NCBI GenBank assembly: GCA_903832775.1
Contig: CAILCX010000006.1
Span: 1 to 45,371, forward strand
Direction of reading: 5' to 3'
DNA length: 45,371 nucleotides
Origin: an uncultured Methylobacter sp.
GTDB taxonomy: Bacteria; Pseudomonadota; Gammaproteobacteria; Methylococcales; Methylomonadaceae
Under the pieces are notes generated by a model, which had not been told where the DNA came from, searched no databases, and worked only from the letters and a program-made list of their open reading frames with translations. A program made the translations under genes and the position numbers. Of the stretch, positions 26,390-36,987 are shown piece after piece; the stretch's first letter is position 1; each line of letters starts with the position of its first letter.

Positions 26390-27364
26390 CTATTTTAATA
26401 CAGCGATGGCTTTTTCTAGTATTTGATAAACCATATTTGTTGTTGCATGATTAATATCAAGTTTTGGATTAAGTTCGGTAATTTCAAAACAGATTACTTT
26501 GGGATCTTTTAAAATCATGCCAATAAGTGTTTCAGCTTCTTTTGGCAAAATACCATTATCGACGGGGAGTCCGGTTCCCTTTGAAATAGCTCCGTCTAAA
26601 CTATCGGTATCAAAAGAAAGATAAATATCAGTGCAGTCGTTCAGATGTTCCAATATCAAAGTACCGATATCTGCTTCTTCCGTATCACGCAACTCCTTGG
26701 TTGTGATATTTCGTATACCATATTTATCAATAAGATGGGCTTCTTGTTTTTCCAAGTCGCGCAATGTCACATAAACAATATCTGAAGGTTTAATCTTTTC
26801 AGACATCCCGCCAATATGTTTAAAACAATGCCAAAAGTCTAAGGTTATCTGATCAGGATTTCGCAAAACACTGGCTATATTGTCCACACCTAAAGATGCG
26901 GCTAACGTCATTCCATGCATGTGTCCAGAATACGACGTAAAGGGAGAATGTAAATCTGCATGTGCATCTATCCAGATAATGCCAAGCCTTGACTCTGGTT
27001 TTGCTTTTTTAATGCCGGCTATTGTTCCGGTTGCACTGCTATGGTCACCTGAAATCAGAATTGGAATATGTCCGGACAATACCGATTCACAAACCTCCAA
27101 ACAGACGGCTTCACAAATATGAAGAACTTTTTCAATGTTTCTTGCATAGACAGATGTAAAGCCACCATCAAAAGAAATAATACAGTCACGCATTTCTAAG
27201 TTAGCTGAAATACCTGATTTTTTAGATAAGTCCAACAATGCGGTAACGCCTTGGTCAGATCCTCTAAATCTTGCCCCCGTGTCATATCGAACTGTAATAA
27301 TCAAATTAGTGCCATTTATGCAATTAGTTGAGTTCCATTTTTCAAAGTAATGTTGATAACACAA
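26390..27364 (-). CDS. Arginase-family (ureohydrolase) enzyme
   Basis: This is a binuclear-manganese ureohydrolase fold. The ligand motifs are all present: GDHS (about residue 106), DAHADLHSP (about 132-140) and SFDTDSLD (about 233-240), with a late E in CFEITELNP. The opening NLIITVRYDTGARFRGSDQG matches arginase-type enzymes, which would hydrolyse arginine to ornithine and urea; agmatinase or formimidoylglutamase cannot be excluded. No ATG lies in frame before the core. The frame starts at a TTG (27364), and an ATG eleven bases upstream is in another frame, so the true start or an N-terminal frameshift is open. Other arginine-catabolism genes are not seen nearby. Confidence 0.82.
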   Translation of the reverse strand: MCYQHYFEKWNSTNCINGTNLIITVRYDTGARFRGSDQGVTALLDLSKKSGISANLEMRDCIISFDGGFTSVYARNIEKVLHICEAVCLEVCESVLSGHIPILISGDHSSATGTIAGIKKAKPESRLGIIWIDAHADLHSPFTSYSGHMHGMTLAASLGVDNIASVLRNPDQITLDFWHCFKHIGGMSEKIKPSDIVYVTLRDLEKQEAHLIDKYGIRNITTKELRDTEEADIGTLILEHLNDCTDIYLSFDTDSLDGAISKGTGLPVDNGILPKEAETLIGMILKDPKVICFEITELNPKLDINHATTNMVYQILEKAIAVLK

Positions 27365-27561
27365 GACGGTGTTGTCCCGGTCATCTTGCTTTATTAATTA
27401 GGTGTCTAATAAAGGCTTAGAAGTCTAACAGCAAATTGCTACAGCAAAATTACACTCAGCAATAGCATTATAAATTTGCAAATGGCTCAATGTTTTGTGG
27501 AATGTAGTCTCAATTTTAGCCTCGTAGAAATATCAGATGCCAGTTGTATCCCAACGTAACT

Positions 27562-28125
27562 TTAAAAGACCTCTAAAACCTCTGGCAAAAAAAACTCACT
27601 GACCAACATTTGCCGCTGTGCAATCGCGTAAACGGTTCTTCTACCACAGATTGCCTGTGTGATATTGGCTTTATCAATCGCGCATTGATTCCAGGTCGGC
27701 GGATTAATCAAGGTCACGTCCATTTCGATTCGCTCCAATTTTGGATAGGAAAAAATCACTTCCCCTAACGGACGACTGCCCAAATGCGCGAGGTTACTTT
27801 TGGCAACTTTGATTGTTTTTGCTGGAATGATGGTTCTGGCTAAAATCAATGGCTTACCGTCAGCGTGTAGTAAGACTTCACGGATCAGACTGTATTTATT
27901 TTCGTGCAAGCCCAGCAATCGGCGTTCGCTTAAAAAAGGTGTATTCCATTGATGAAAAAGAATTTTAACGCCGATAGCGTCACCATAATAATCGCGCAGA
28001 CGCTGGGTCAAAGAGCCGGGTTCATAGGTCCAGGACTGGACGTTTTCCGGCAAGGTATGACGAACGCCCGACCGGTTTTCACGCCATAAGGGTTCTCGCT
28101 TGAATAGGTAACTTTTAATAGTCAA
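27562..28125 (-). CDS. ubiC: Chorismate lyase
   Basis: This enzyme converts chorismate to 4-hydroxybenzoate and pyruvate, the first committed step of ubiquinone synthesis. The 187-residue protein has the family landmarks YEPGSLTQRLRD, LIREVLLHADGKPLILARTIIP, the L(G)SRPLGEVIF block and the C-terminal GRRTVYA...MLVSEFFLP. The length is normal. It lies 6 bp after recG, suggesting co-transcription. The other ubiquinone genes in the window (ubiE, ubiJ, ubiB) are about 7.5-10 kb away. Confidence 0.95.
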   Translation of the reverse strand: MTIKSYLFKREPLWRENRSGVRHTLPENVQSWTYEPGSLTQRLRDYYGDAIGVKILFHQWNTPFLSERRLLGLHENKYSLIREVLLHADGKPLILARTIIPAKTIKVAKSNLAHLGSRPLGEVIFSYPKLERIEMDVTLINPPTWNQCAIDKANITQAICGRRTVYAIAQRQMLVSEFFLPEVLEVF

Positions 28126-28131
28126 CTTGGA

Positions 28132-30222
28132 TTAAACCTCGGAATATTCGGTGGAAGTGCCTAGCCAGCGATCGCATAAAGGTTGTATGGCCTGGGGCGA
28201 ATGAGTAAAAAAACTGTCTCCGACCTGTTGGACAATTTCCAGCATATCAGTATCTCTCGCTAAATCGGCAATTTTAAAATGCATTTGTCCGGTTTGTCGG
28301 GTGCCCATGACTTCACCGGGACCACGCAATTCCAGATCCTTTTCGGCGATGACAAAGCCGTCATTACTGTCCCGCAAAACGCCCAGACGATGACGGGCGG
28401 TATCGGACAAGGGCGCTTGATACATCAGCAGACAAAAACTGTCGTCATTGCCGCGACCTACACGGCCTCGCAATTGATGCAATTGCGACAAGCCCAGACG
28501 CTCCGGATTTTCAATGATCATTAAACCGGCATTGGGCACGTCGACGCCAACTTCAATGACCGTTGTGGCGACCAGCAAATCAATTTGATGACTTTTAAAA
28601 GCCTGCATGACGGCATCTTTATCAGCAGATTTCATGCGTCCGTGGATTAACGCAACCCGAACTTTTGGTAAAGCTTGGGTTAAGCGCTCGGCAGTATTTT
28701 CTGCGGCCTCGCATTGCAAAACTTCTGACTCTTCAATCAGCGTACAAACCCAATATACCTGTTTTTTCTTTTCGACCCAGCCGTTGATCCGGTCAATGAC
28801 ATCGGCGCGACGTTCTGCGGGAATCACGCTGGTGACAATCGCTTTTCTGCCGGGTGGCAATTCGTCAATGATAGAAATATCCAGATCGGAATATTGTAAC
28901 ATGGCCAAGGTTCGGGGAATGGGTGTAGCCGTCATGACTAATTGATGGGGTCTTATGCTACCTTGTTGACCTTTTTCGCGAAGTGCCAGACGCTGGTGAA
29001 CACCAAAACGGTGTTGTTCATCGATAATAATCAAGCCAAGGCGATTAAAGTTCACACTGTCCTGAAATAAAGCATGGGTGCCAATAATAATTCCAGCAGT
29101 ACCCTCTTCCAACGCTTGCAACACGGCTTTTCTAGGGTTGCCTTTAAGTTGTCCGGTTAAGTACATCACTTGGGTATCAAAATTTTCAAACCAGCCTCTG
29201 AAGTTTCGGTAATGCTGCTCTGCCAGCAATTCGGTGGGGGCCATTACTGCAACCTGATAACCGGCCGTTAAAGCCAGCAAGGCCGCATAAGCCGACACAA
29301 CGGTTTTTCCTGAGCCAACATCGCCTTGAACCAGGCGCATCATTGGATGTTGCAAGCCGCAGTCCGCTTCAATTTCTGAGATAACCCGTTGCTGGGCGTT
29401 AGTCAGTTTAAACGGCAGTGAGCGAATAAAATGATCTGTAACGATTTTTGTAGTCGATCCGGAAAGAAACAGCGGCGCTTGCCAGGCTTTGGTTTTATTA
29501 CGGGTTATTCTCAGACTTAAATAATGAGCAAGCAGTTCTTCAAAGGCCAATCGCTTTAGTGCCGGTAAGCTGCCGTTTTGTAATGCTATAGCCGAGATGG
29601 ATTCATCCGGTGCATGCAAAGTGCTGATGGCATCGGCGAGCACAGGGAAAGCGTATTGTTTTAACAGCGTTTCGGGAACCCAGTCGGTCAACAACCCACT
29701 ATCTTGTTCGCAAAAAGCTAAAGCCTGTTTAACTGCTTTTCGTATGACATTTTGGCTAAGACCTTCGGTCAACGGATAAACGGGGGTCAAGCGGTTTTCC
29801 GTTACGCACTCATCTGGATGGGTCAAAACCTTGTATTCCGGGTGTACCATTTCTAGTCCGCCATAACCGAAACGCACTTCCGCAAAACAACTGATCGCTG
29901 TGCCGAGTTTAAGTGCATTGTGCTGACTGGCACTAAAGTGAAAAAACTTAAGATTGATAAAGCCGGTACCATCGCTAATTCTGCAAATCAGGCTTTTGCG
30001 ACCACGATCGGAAACATCGATAAACTCAACTTTGCCGGTAATCAGCGTAGTCATGCCTGCTCTTAGAGCGCTGATCGGATAAACGCGGGTTCGATCTTCG
30101 TAACGCAAAGGCAAGTGAAACAGCAAATCCTGAATAACACAAAGTCCAAGCTTTTGCAGGCGGTTTGCAGTTTGCAGACCGATTCCTTTTAAAGAAGACA
30201 CGGGGTAATTTAGAATATTCAT
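28132..30222 (-). CDS. recG: ATP-dependent DNA helicase RecG
   Basis: RecG remodels stalled replication forks and branched DNA. The N-terminal wedge/OB region includes YPVSSLKGIGLQTANRLQKLGL and the LLFHLPLRYEDRT block. The helicase core has Walker A GDVGSGKT, the DEQH box (IIDEQHRFGV), TATPIPRT and the motif VI stretch QLRGRVGRG. At 696 aa it is full length. I start at 30222 (MNILNYP) because the seven residues before it in the longer frame (MCMPSSA) are unlike the family. Confidence 0.95.
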   Translation of the reverse strand: MNILNYPVSSLKGIGLQTANRLQKLGLCVIQDLLFHLPLRYEDRTRVYPISALRAGMTTLITGKVEFIDVSDRGRKSLICRISDGTGFINLKFFHFSASQHNALKLGTAISCFAEVRFGYGGLEMVHPEYKVLTHPDECVTENRLTPVYPLTEGLSQNVIRKAVKQALAFCEQDSGLLTDWVPETLLKQYAFPVLADAISTLHAPDESISAIALQNGSLPALKRLAFEELLAHYLSLRITRNKTKAWQAPLFLSGSTTKIVTDHFIRSLPFKLTNAQQRVISEIEADCGLQHPMMRLVQGDVGSGKTVVSAYAALLALTAGYQVAVMAPTELLAEQHYRNFRGWFENFDTQVMYLTGQLKGNPRKAVLQALEEGTAGIIIGTHALFQDSVNFNRLGLIIIDEQHRFGVHQRLALREKGQQGSIRPHQLVMTATPIPRTLAMLQYSDLDISIIDELPPGRKAIVTSVIPAERRADVIDRINGWVEKKKQVYWVCTLIEESEVLQCEAAENTAERLTQALPKVRVALIHGRMKSADKDAVMQAFKSHQIDLLVATTVIEVGVDVPNAGLMIIENPERLGLSQLHQLRGRVGRGNDDSFCLLMYQAPLSDTARHRLGVLRDSNDGFVIAEKDLELRGPGEVMGTRQTGQMHFKIADLARDTDMLEIVQQVGDSFFTHSPQAIQPLCDRWLGTSTEYSEV

Positions 30223-30445
30223 AGCGCTACTCGGCATGCACAACTTATTCCCAAGCTTAATAAACTGCCAAATTTCAAGTTATGTTGCACAAACGTGAAT
30301 TTGTACACCGGACTTTATGGTTTGTTCAACGCGAAATATATACTGCTAGCCATCACAATTGGGATGTTTAATAAATTAAAAAACCAATGTAGGTAGATTT
30401 ACCGCATTTGTGACAGTCAAAGTATAGTCATCCAGCAAAGGTCAT

Positions 30446-30850
30446 TCAGGATGCCGGATACTCCTGTGGTTTTAACACCATAATTGCATCCATTTCCACA
30501 TCGGCTGCTTTAGGCAAAGCGGCAACGCCAATAGCAGCGCGAGCCGGGTAAGGCTCCTCAAAATAATGCCCCATGATTTCGTTAACTATCGGGAAGCAGG
30601 TTAAATCAGTTAAAAATACATTTAATTTAACGATATCTGCCAAATCGCCGCCAGCCGCTTGTGAAACGGCTTGCAGGTTTTTAAATACCTGGGTGATCTG
30701 CGCAGTAATGTCGCCTTCAACAATAGTCATGGTCTCAGGCACTAAGGGGATTTGCCCTGAGAGATAGACGGTCTGTTCGACCCTGACCGCTTGCGAGTAG
30801 GTACCAATGGCTTTTGGTGCTTTATCAGTCTGGATAATTTGTTTGCTCAT
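30446..30850 (-). CDS. ridA: RidA-family enamine/imine deaminase
   Basis: This encodes a 134-residue YjgF/YER057c/UK114 protein that hydrolyses reactive 2-aminoacrylate and related imines. The family signature [22 protein letters not shown] (here cut for length) contains the catalytic-site arginine, and the opening [14 protein letters not shown] is also typical. The start has TAAGGAGC-like purines upstream (GAAGGAGCGATT). It follows spoT by 10 bp in the same direction, the common spoT-ridA arrangement. Confidence 0.95.
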   Translation of the reverse strand: MSKQIIQTDKAPKAIGTYSQAVRVEQTVYLSGQIPLVPETMTIVEGDITAQITQVFKNLQAVSQAAGGDLADIVKLNVFLTDLTCFPIVNEIMGHYFEEPYPARAAIGVAALPKAADVEMDAIMVLKPQEYPAS

Positions 30851-30860
30851 AATCGCTCCT

Positions 30861-33029
30861 TCAGGCTTTGACGCGAGTAATTTTTAATACGATGGATAAA
30901 TCTTTCAGGCGACGCATGATTTTGGCTAAATGTACGCGGTCTTTGACAGTTAAAGTAATTAAATCCACACAAATGCGATCATCCTGATCAACAACAGTGA
31001 CATTTTCAATGTTGGAATTAAGTTCTGAAATCGTTGACGCAATAGTTGCTAGTGAGCCACGTTGATTGAGGATTTCAATGCGAATTTCTACCGGGAAATC
31101 ACCGATCGCATCCGGACTCCATTCAACATCCAGCCAGTTTGTCTGTTTTTTTCTGACTACGCTGCTGTTACGACATTCATGGTGATGAACGGCAATGCCT
31201 TTGCCCGGATTAAAATAGCCAATAATGGAATCACCGGGAATCGGTCGACAACATTTTGCAAGGTTAATCACCATGCCTTCGGTGCCCTTTATGATTAAGG
31301 GTTGTTTTTTGCCGGGTTCACTGCCATCCAGTTTAATCGCGCCATTAATATCGTCTTGTGCTATGTGTTTGGCGACCAGGAACGGCATTTTGTTGCCCAG
31401 TCCGATGTCTTCCAGCAATTCGTCCAACGATAGTTTAGCCATAATCTGGAGCAACACTTGAATTTTGGCTTTGTCGATATCTTCCAAATGGAGGTGCATC
31501 ATTTGCAGTTCTTTTTCGAGTAATCGACGACCCAAATTAATGGCTTCCTGCTGTTTAAAATGTTTAAGATAATTACGTATTCCGGAACGGGCTTTGGCAG
31601 TAATGATGTAATTTAGCCATAGTGGGTTGGGCCTGGCCCAGGTAGCCGTAATCACTTCAACAGTAACACCGTTTTCAAGTTTGGTTTGTAAAGGAACCAG
31701 CTGTTTGTCGATTCTTGCAGAAACACAGGCGTTACCAAGATCAGTATGTACCGAATAGGCAAAATCGATAATGGTCGCACCGCGTGGCAATTTAATAATC
31801 GCGCCTTTAGGCGTAAAAACAAATACTTCCTGCGGAAAGAGATCGACTTTTAAATTGTCGATAAACTCCAGTGAATCGCCTGCTAAATTTTGGATTTCCA
31901 ATAAATCCCTTAGCCATTCGTTGGCACGATCCTGAAACTTTTTAGTTTTATCGTCATCGGATTTATAAAGCCAGTGTGCAGCGATGCCTGATTCTGACAT
32001 GCGGTGCATATCATGAGTTCTAATCTGAACTTCAATGGGTACGCCATAGGGTCCCATCAATATTGAGTGCAAAGATTGATAGCCGTTAGCTTTGGGCAAG
32101 GCGATATAATCTTTAAACCTTCCTGGAATAGGCTTGTACAAATTATGCATAACACCTAACACGCGATAACAGGTATCAACGTCGTCACAAAAAATTCTGA
32201 ATGCATAAACATCAAAAACATCAGCCAGAGAGATTTTTTTGTTGAGCATTTTTTTATAAATGCTGTACAAGTTTTTCTCTCGACCGGCAACATCACTGTT
32301 TAAATTAGCTTGTTCCAGGCGATTTTTTATTGTGTTTTCAATGATATCGACAATTTTTCGACGGTTGCCCCGCGCTTTCTTGACGGCATTGTTAATGACT
32401 GCGTAGCGCATCGGGTACATAGCTTCAAAACTGAGCGCTTCGAGCTTTTGCCGAATATTATTCATTCCCAGACGATTGGCAATAGGCGCGTAAATATCCA
32501 GGGTTTCACGAGCAATGCGACGTTTTTTGGGCGGTGGCATGACACCGAGAGTCTGCATATTATGCAGCCGGTCAGCAAGTTTAACTATGATGACGCGTAA
32601 ATCTTTGGCCATTGCCAGAAACATTTTACGGACATTTTCCGCTTGTGTTTCTGCATGAGATTTAGTGTCAATTTTGGTTAGTTTGGTCACGCCATCCACC
32701 AGCTCAGCGACTTCCTGTCCGAACTGATCAGCCAGTTCTTTTTTACTGATCGAGGTGTCTTCAATAACATCGTGAAGAATGGCGGCCATGATACCGTTGG
32801 CATCCATCCGCATTTCAGCGAGCATGATGGCAACGGAGACCGGGTGACAAATATAGGCTTCGCCACTTTTACGAAACTGGCCATTATGGGCAGTTGCGCC
32901 TACTTCATAGGCAAGCACACATTGGTCAATTTGTGTTTGATCAAGATAGCCGGACAAGGTCGAGCATAAACGCCGAATTAATTTGTCTTGCGGGCGTTCC
33001 AGCTCGATCGTATCGGCTATTTCGAGCAT
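30861..33029 (-). CDS. spoT: Bifunctional (p)ppGpp synthetase/hydrolase SpoT
   Basis: SpoT controls the alarmone (p)ppGpp. The hydrolase HD domain shows HPVSVA and HDVIEDT (H86-D87). The synthetase domain follows with [18 protein letters not shown]. After it come TGS ([24 protein letters not shown] split across the domain), a zinc-finger/helical part with [13 protein letters not shown] and a C-terminal ACT domain. An intact HD site marks it as SpoT rather than RelA. It lies 13 bp after rpoZ. At 722 aa it is full length. Confidence 0.95.
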   Translation of the reverse strand: MLEIADTIELERPQDKLIRRLCSTLSGYLDQTQIDQCVLAYEVGATAHNGQFRKSGEAYICHPVSVAIMLAEMRMDANGIMAAILHDVIEDTSISKKELADQFGQEVAELVDGVTKLTKIDTKSHAETQAENVRKMFLAMAKDLRVIIVKLADRLHNMQTLGVMPPPKKRRIARETLDIYAPIANRLGMNNIRQKLEALSFEAMYPMRYAVINNAVKKARGNRRKIVDIIENTIKNRLEQANLNSDVAGREKNLYSIYKKMLNKKISLADVFDVYAFRIFCDDVDTCYRVLGVMHNLYKPIPGRFKDYIALPKANGYQSLHSILMGPYGVPIEVQIRTHDMHRMSESGIAAHWLYKSDDDKTKKFQDRANEWLRDLLEIQNLAGDSLEFIDNLKVDLFPQEVFVFTPKGAIIKLPRGATIIDFAYSVHTDLGNACVSARIDKQLVPLQTKLENGVTVEVITATWARPNPLWLNYIITAKARSGIRNYLKHFKQQEAINLGRRLLEKELQMMHLHLEDIDKAKIQVLLQIMAKLSLDELLEDIGLGNKMPFLVAKHIAQDDINGAIKLDGSEPGKKQPLIIKGTEGMVINLAKCCRPIPGDSIIGYFNPGKGIAVHHHECRNSSVVRKKQTNWLDVEWSPDAIGDFPVEIRIEILNQRGSLATIASTISELNSNIENVTVVDQDDRICVDLITLTVKDRVHLAKIMRRLKDLSIVLKITRVKA

Positions 33030-33042
33030 TGGGATTTACAAA

Positions 33043-33285
33043 TCAGAACATGGGGTTATGATGATCGTGGACTTCACCAACACGATGCAGCAGATTAACG
33101 TTTTCAGTTGTGACATGACCTGCAGCGATTTCACGTAAGGCAACAACGGTATCTTTATCTTTACCACGGGTAACAAATTCTGTTGCGCCGTGACTGAGCT
33201 GGCGCGCGCGGGTGCTGGCTAATAAAACCAGTTTAAAGCGGTTTTCAACATGTTCCAAACAATCTTCGATAGTAACTCTGGCCAT
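33043..33285 (-). CDS. rpoZ: DNA-directed RNA polymerase omega subunit
   Basis: This encodes the 80-residue omega subunit, which helps assemble beta-prime and, with DksA, forms a ppGpp site. The family pattern [20 protein letters not shown], then [12 protein letters not shown] and [14 protein letters not shown], is evident. It is immediately followed by spoT, as in E. coli rpoZ-spoT. The gmk gene normally upstream is not present; pgk and a hairpin take that side. The tail HDHHNPMF is unusual but harmless. Confidence 0.95.
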   Translation of the reverse strand: MARVTIEDCLEHVENRFKLVLLASTRARQLSHGATEFVTRGKDKDTVVALREIAAGHVTTENVNLLHRVGEVHDHHNPMF

Positions 33286-33316
33286 TTTTTATCCTGATTT
33301 AGTGTGTTAAGACAAA

Positions 33317-33377
33317 AGACAAAGGGCAGAAGACAAAAGGAACGTGGTATTCGCCCTTCATCTTTTGCCCTTCGTCT
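33317..33377. terminator. Purine-rich hairpin downstream of pgk
   Basis: The left arm AGACAAAGGGCAGAAGA (33317-33333) pairs with TCTTTTGCCCTTCGTCT (33361-33377) with two mismatches. In the pgk transcript the hairpin is followed by a TTTTGTCTT run, so it can terminate. A related hairpin with the same AAAGG-type words stands after hslU (38868-38914). Confidence 0.65.
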
Positions 33378-33382
33378 GATTG

Positions 33383-34552
33383 TTAACGTGATTTTAACAC
33401 AGAAACGGCTGGAAGTTCTTTACCTTCAAGAAATTCAAGGAAAGCACCACCACCGGTTGAGGTGTAAGATACGTCATCGTTGATGCCGTATTTATCAATA
33501 GCCGCCAAAGTATCGCCACCGCCGGCAATAGAGAAAGCCGGACTCTCGGCAATCGCAGTTGCCAGAACTTTAGTACCGTTGCCAAATTGGTCAATTTCAA
33601 AGACGCCAACAGGGCCGTTCCAAACAATAGTGCCAGCCGTTTTTAAAATTTCTGCATATTGTTTTGCGGTATCGGGACCGATATCCAAAATCAAATCATC
33701 TTCTTCAACGTCCGCTACTTTTTTAACGGTAGCCACTGCGGTTTCGGAAAATTCTTTGGCGCAAACCACGTCAACAGGAATGGGAATATCAGAACCGTTG
33801 CTTTTGGCGGCCGCAATTAGGCTTCTGGCTTCTTCCAGTAAATCGGGTTCGTAAAGTGATTTACCAACAGGGAAACCTGCGGCCGCAATAAAAGTATTGG
33901 CAATGCCACCACCGACGATTAACTGGTCAACTTTTTCTGAAAGTGATTTCAGTACGGTTAATTTGGTTGATACTTTAGAGCCTCCGACAATTGCGACTAG
34001 TGGCTTGGTTGGTGTTTCCAGTGCTTTGCCTAAAGCATCCAATTCACTGGCCAGTAAAGGGCCGGCACAAGCAATCGGTGCAAATTTTGCGACACTATGG
34101 GTTGAAGCTTGGGCTCTGTGAGCGGTGCCGAAAGCATCCATCACAAATATGTCGCAAAGCGCCGCCATTTTTTGGCCCAGCTCATCATTATTCTTTTCTT
34201 CACCAGCATTAAAACGTACATTTTCGCAAAGTACGACTTCGCCTGGTTCAATAGTAATGCCGTCCAGCCAGTCTTTTTCGAGTCTGACCGGCTTGCCTAG
34301 CAAGCTGGATAATCGTTCCGCGACCGGTTTTAACGAAGATTCTTCGTCGTATTGACCTTCAGCAGGACGACCCAAATGCGATAACACCATAACCGCAGCG
34401 CCGGCAGCCAAAGCTAATTGGATGGTCGGTACGCTGGCCTGGATACGAATATCACTGGTAACTTTGCCATTTTTTACCGGAACATTTAAATCCTGACGGA
34501 TTAAAACCCGCTTTCCTGACAAGTCCAGATCTACCATTCTCTTAATTGACAT
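33383..34552 (-). CDS. pgk: Phosphoglycerate kinase
   Basis: This glycolytic enzyme transfers phosphate between 1,3-bisphosphoglycerate and ADP. The sequence has [17 protein letters not shown] at the N-terminus, [20 protein letters not shown], the hinge/nucleotide region [17 protein letters not shown] and the C-terminal phosphate-binding [12 protein letters not shown], then STGGGAFLE. At 389 aa it is normal. It is monocistronic by spacing: 85 bp downstream of the redoxin gene and followed by a hairpin. Confidence 0.97.
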   Translation of the reverse strand: MSIKRMVDLDLSGKRVLIRQDLNVPVKNGKVTSDIRIQASVPTIQLALAAGAAVMVLSHLGRPAEGQYDEESSLKPVAERLSSLLGKPVRLEKDWLDGITIEPGEVVLCENVRFNAGEEKNNDELGQKMAALCDIFVMDAFGTAHRAQASTHSVAKFAPIACAGPLLASELDALGKALETPTKPLVAIVGGSKVSTKLTVLKSLSEKVDQLIVGGGIANTFIAAAGFPVGKSLYEPDLLEEARSLIAAAKSNGSDIPIPVDVVCAKEFSETAVATVKKVADVEEDDLILDIGPDTAKQYAEILKTAGTIVWNGPVGVFEIDQFGNGTKVLATAIAESPAFSIAGGGDTLAAIDKYGINDDVSYTSTGGGAFLEFLEGKELPAVSVLKSR

Positions 34553-34637
34553 AATATGCTCTCATTGTTGTGGGTTGGTTTTTAAATTGGGTAGAAGTTC
34601 ACTGCTAACATCCCTTTGAAGGATGATAGCTTTAAAG

Positions 34638-35189
34638 CTATTTCCATTTGATCGAGCAACCAATACTGTTAAATTGCTCTTCAGGGCCTAGCCCGGTTTC
34701 TGCGATAAGTTTCATCGCTTCAAATAATTCTCTTGGGGTGTTTTCTGGAGCAGTTTCTTTGCGACTGGCATCCAAGCGTCCGCGATAGTGCAGTTCATAA
34801 TCTGAATTATAACCAAAAAAGTCCGGCGTGCAGACCGCGCCATACGCTTTGGCAATCTGCTGTGTTTCATCTAGTAAATACGGAAAACTAAAGCCCAGTT
34901 CTTCGGACAGTTTTTTCATGTTGTCAAACGAATCGGCAGGATATCCAGCCGTATCATTGGACATAATTGCTACCGCTTCAATACCCAGCGCTTTAAGCTC
35001 TTTAGTATCTCTGACTATCCTATCCTGCACTGCTTTGACATACGGACAATGATTGCAGATAAACATCACCAACAGACCACTTTTACCCATGCATTGTTGC
35101 AATGACCACGAGCGTCCATCGACGCCTGGCAATTCAAAATTGATGGCATGTTTACCAAAATCACAGCTTGGCGTTTCCAGTGCTACCAT
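34638..35189 (-). CDS. Thioredoxin-fold redoxin (AhpC/TSA-like) with CNHC site
   Basis: This encodes a 183-residue peroxiredoxin/thioredoxin-like protein. The redox site is ICNHCPYVKAV (C45, C48). The CNHCPY pattern defines a widespread family of bacterial thioredoxin-like proteins of uncertain substrate. The fold blocks AINFELPGVDG, IEAVAIMSND, FPYLLDETQQIAKAYGA and CTPDFFGYN are typical. There is no signal peptide, so it is probably cytoplasmic. It sits 25 bp after ubiB. Confidence 0.85.
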   Translation of the reverse strand: MVALETPSCDFGKHAINFELPGVDGRSWSLQQCMGKSGLLVMFICNHCPYVKAVQDRIVRDTKELKALGIEAVAIMSNDTAGYPADSFDNMKKLSEELGFSFPYLLDETQQIAKAYGAVCTPDFFGYNSDYELHYRGRLDASRKETAPENTPRELFEAMKLIAETGLGPEEQFNSIGCSIKWK

Positions 35190-35214
35190 TTTTATACCTG
35201 TTTAATTGATGTTT

Positions 35215-36765
35215 TTATTGAAACAGCACTGCCGCACTAATTACTAAAGCGCTGAGCAGCATGGTCAATATTGTCAGGCGCTGATTGTTGGCCATTTGTT
35301 CGCGTAACAGGATTAACTCTTTATGTTGCAAGTCTGCCTGCTGTTTAGCGTGAGTTGCATTATCCAGCGCTTTATAAACCAGTGAAGGAATTTCCGGGAA
35401 ATGCTCGACAAAGTCAGGAAACTGTTTGATCAATTTGTCGATTTTGGCTTTTGGACCGATGCGCTCATGAAACCATTTTTCAAGAAAAGGCTTGGCGGTT
35501 TGCCATAAATCCAGATCGGGATAAAGTTGCCGACCCAAGCCTTCGATATTAAGCAGCGTTTTTTGCAGCAACACCAGTTGCGGTTGAACATGCATGTCAA
35601 AGCGACGCGCTGTCTGAAACAAGCGTAGCAACAATTGACCAAAAGAAATGTCTTTTAGCGGTTTTTCAAAAATAGGTTCGCAAACGCTACGTATCGCGGA
35701 TTCGAACTCTTCTATTCGGGTCGATTCTGAAACCCAGCCTGATTTAACGTGATTTTCAGCGACTTTGCGATAGTCGCGATTGAAAAAAGCCAGAAAATTT
35801 TCTGCCAGGTAATGCTGATCTGACAAAGACAGCGTGCCGACAATACCAAAGTCAACGGCGATATACTTATCCGGTAAATCGACAAAAATATTGCCAGGAT
35901 GCATATCGGCATGGAAAAAATTATCCCTGAAAACCTGGGTAAAAAAGATTTCCACACCGCGTTCGGCAAGCGCTTTAAAATCAGCACCGGCTGCCCTTAG
36001 TTCATCGATATTGCCAACCGGAATGCCATGAATGCGTTCCATAACCAGTACTTTCTGGCGTGTTAACGGCCAATGGATTTCCGGGATGTAGATCATCTCG
36101 GAATTTTCAAAGTTCCGGCGTAACTTGGAGGCATTGGCCGCTTCCCTGACCAAATCAAGCTCATCCAATGTTGTTCTTTCAAATTCGGCAACCACATCAA
36201 CCGGACGCAGCCTTTTTGCGTCAGCCCAAAAACGCTCGGCAAAACCGGCCAATTGATACAATAAACCTATGTCGGAGCGTATCCGACTTTCGATATCCGG
36301 ACGCAATACTTTAACGACAACGCTTTCGCCGCTATGCAATACGGCCGTGTGAACTTGTGCCACTGAAGCCGAGGCCAGCGGATCAGGATTAAACTCCGCA
36401 AACGCCTCGCTAATAGACATGCCCAGTTCGCTTTCGATAATGCGACGGGCAATTTCATTGGCAAAGGGTGGGACCCGATCCTGTAGCTTGACCAGTTCAT
36501 CGGCAATATCATCAGGCAACAGATCTTTTCTGGTAGATAAAGCCTGGCCGAATTTGACATAAATAGGCCCCAAGTCTTCCAGTGCTTTACGGATTCTAAC
36601 GCCGCGAGGTTCATCCTTACGCTTAAGCCAATAGTTAGGAGATAAAACAGCTATATAACGAATGGGTCGAAATAAATGGGTTTTTAAGACAATCTCATCA
36701 AGACCATGAAAAACCAGAACCCAATTGATATGAATCAGGCGTAATAATAATTTAGGGTGAATCAC
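35215..36765 (-). CDS. ubiB: UbiB ubiquinone-biosynthesis ATPase (ADCK family)
   Basis: This atypical kinase-like ATPase promotes ubiquinone assembly at the membrane. The UbiB-specific motif [16 protein letters not shown] (KxGQ) is present, followed by the alanine-rich ASASVAQVH loop, VVVKVLRP (catalytic Lys), [12 protein letters not shown] and VDFGIVG. A C-terminal membrane helix ([19 protein letters not shown]) is clear. At 516 aa it is typical. It lies in the ubiE-ubiJ-ubiB direction, although 222 bp separate it from ubiJ. Confidence 0.95.
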   Translation of the reverse strand: MIHPKLLLRLIHINWVLVFHGLDEIVLKTHLFRPIRYIAVLSPNYWLKRKDEPRGVRIRKALEDLGPIYVKFGQALSTRKDLLPDDIADELVKLQDRVPPFANEIARRIIESELGMSISEAFAEFNPDPLASASVAQVHTAVLHSGESVVVKVLRPDIESRIRSDIGLLYQLAGFAERFWADAKRLRPVDVVAEFERTTLDELDLVREAANASKLRRNFENSEMIYIPEIHWPLTRQKVLVMERIHGIPVGNIDELRAAGADFKALAERGVEIFFTQVFRDNFFHADMHPGNIFVDLPDKYIAVDFGIVGTLSLSDQHYLAENFLAFFNRDYRKVAENHVKSGWVSESTRIEEFESAIRSVCEPIFEKPLKDISFGQLLLRLFQTARRFDMHVQPQLVLLQKTLLNIEGLGRQLYPDLDLWQTAKPFLEKWFHERIGPKAKIDKLIKQFPDFVEHFPEIPSLVYKALDNATHAKQQADLQHKELILLREQMANNQRLTILTMLLSALVISAAVLFQ

Positions 36766-36861
36766 GTATTTACCTTGTTTTGTTAGGTGTTAGTGCGATT
36801 AGGAATAAAAAATTAAAAAACTCATCCATTGTCTGACCGTATTTTCTCAATGGAACTTTTT

Positions 36862-36906
36862 CAAAGCCAGGCTTGAACTCCCGATTGAAGTCCAAAGCTG
36901 GCTTTG
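36862..36906. repeat. Inverted repeat between ubiJ and ubiB
   Basis: CAAAGCCAG (36862-36870) and CTGGCTTTG (36898-36906) form a perfect 9-bp stem with a 27-nt loop in the 222-bp gap. There is no T-run on the coding strand side, so it may be a weak terminator or an mRNA structure. Confidence 0.45.
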
Positions 36907-36987
36907 GTTAGGAATAATTTATTGCGTAAAAATCAAGATAAAAGCAACAGTTCGAGTTGTTAAATTTTCGCCCCTTAATTCCGCCTA

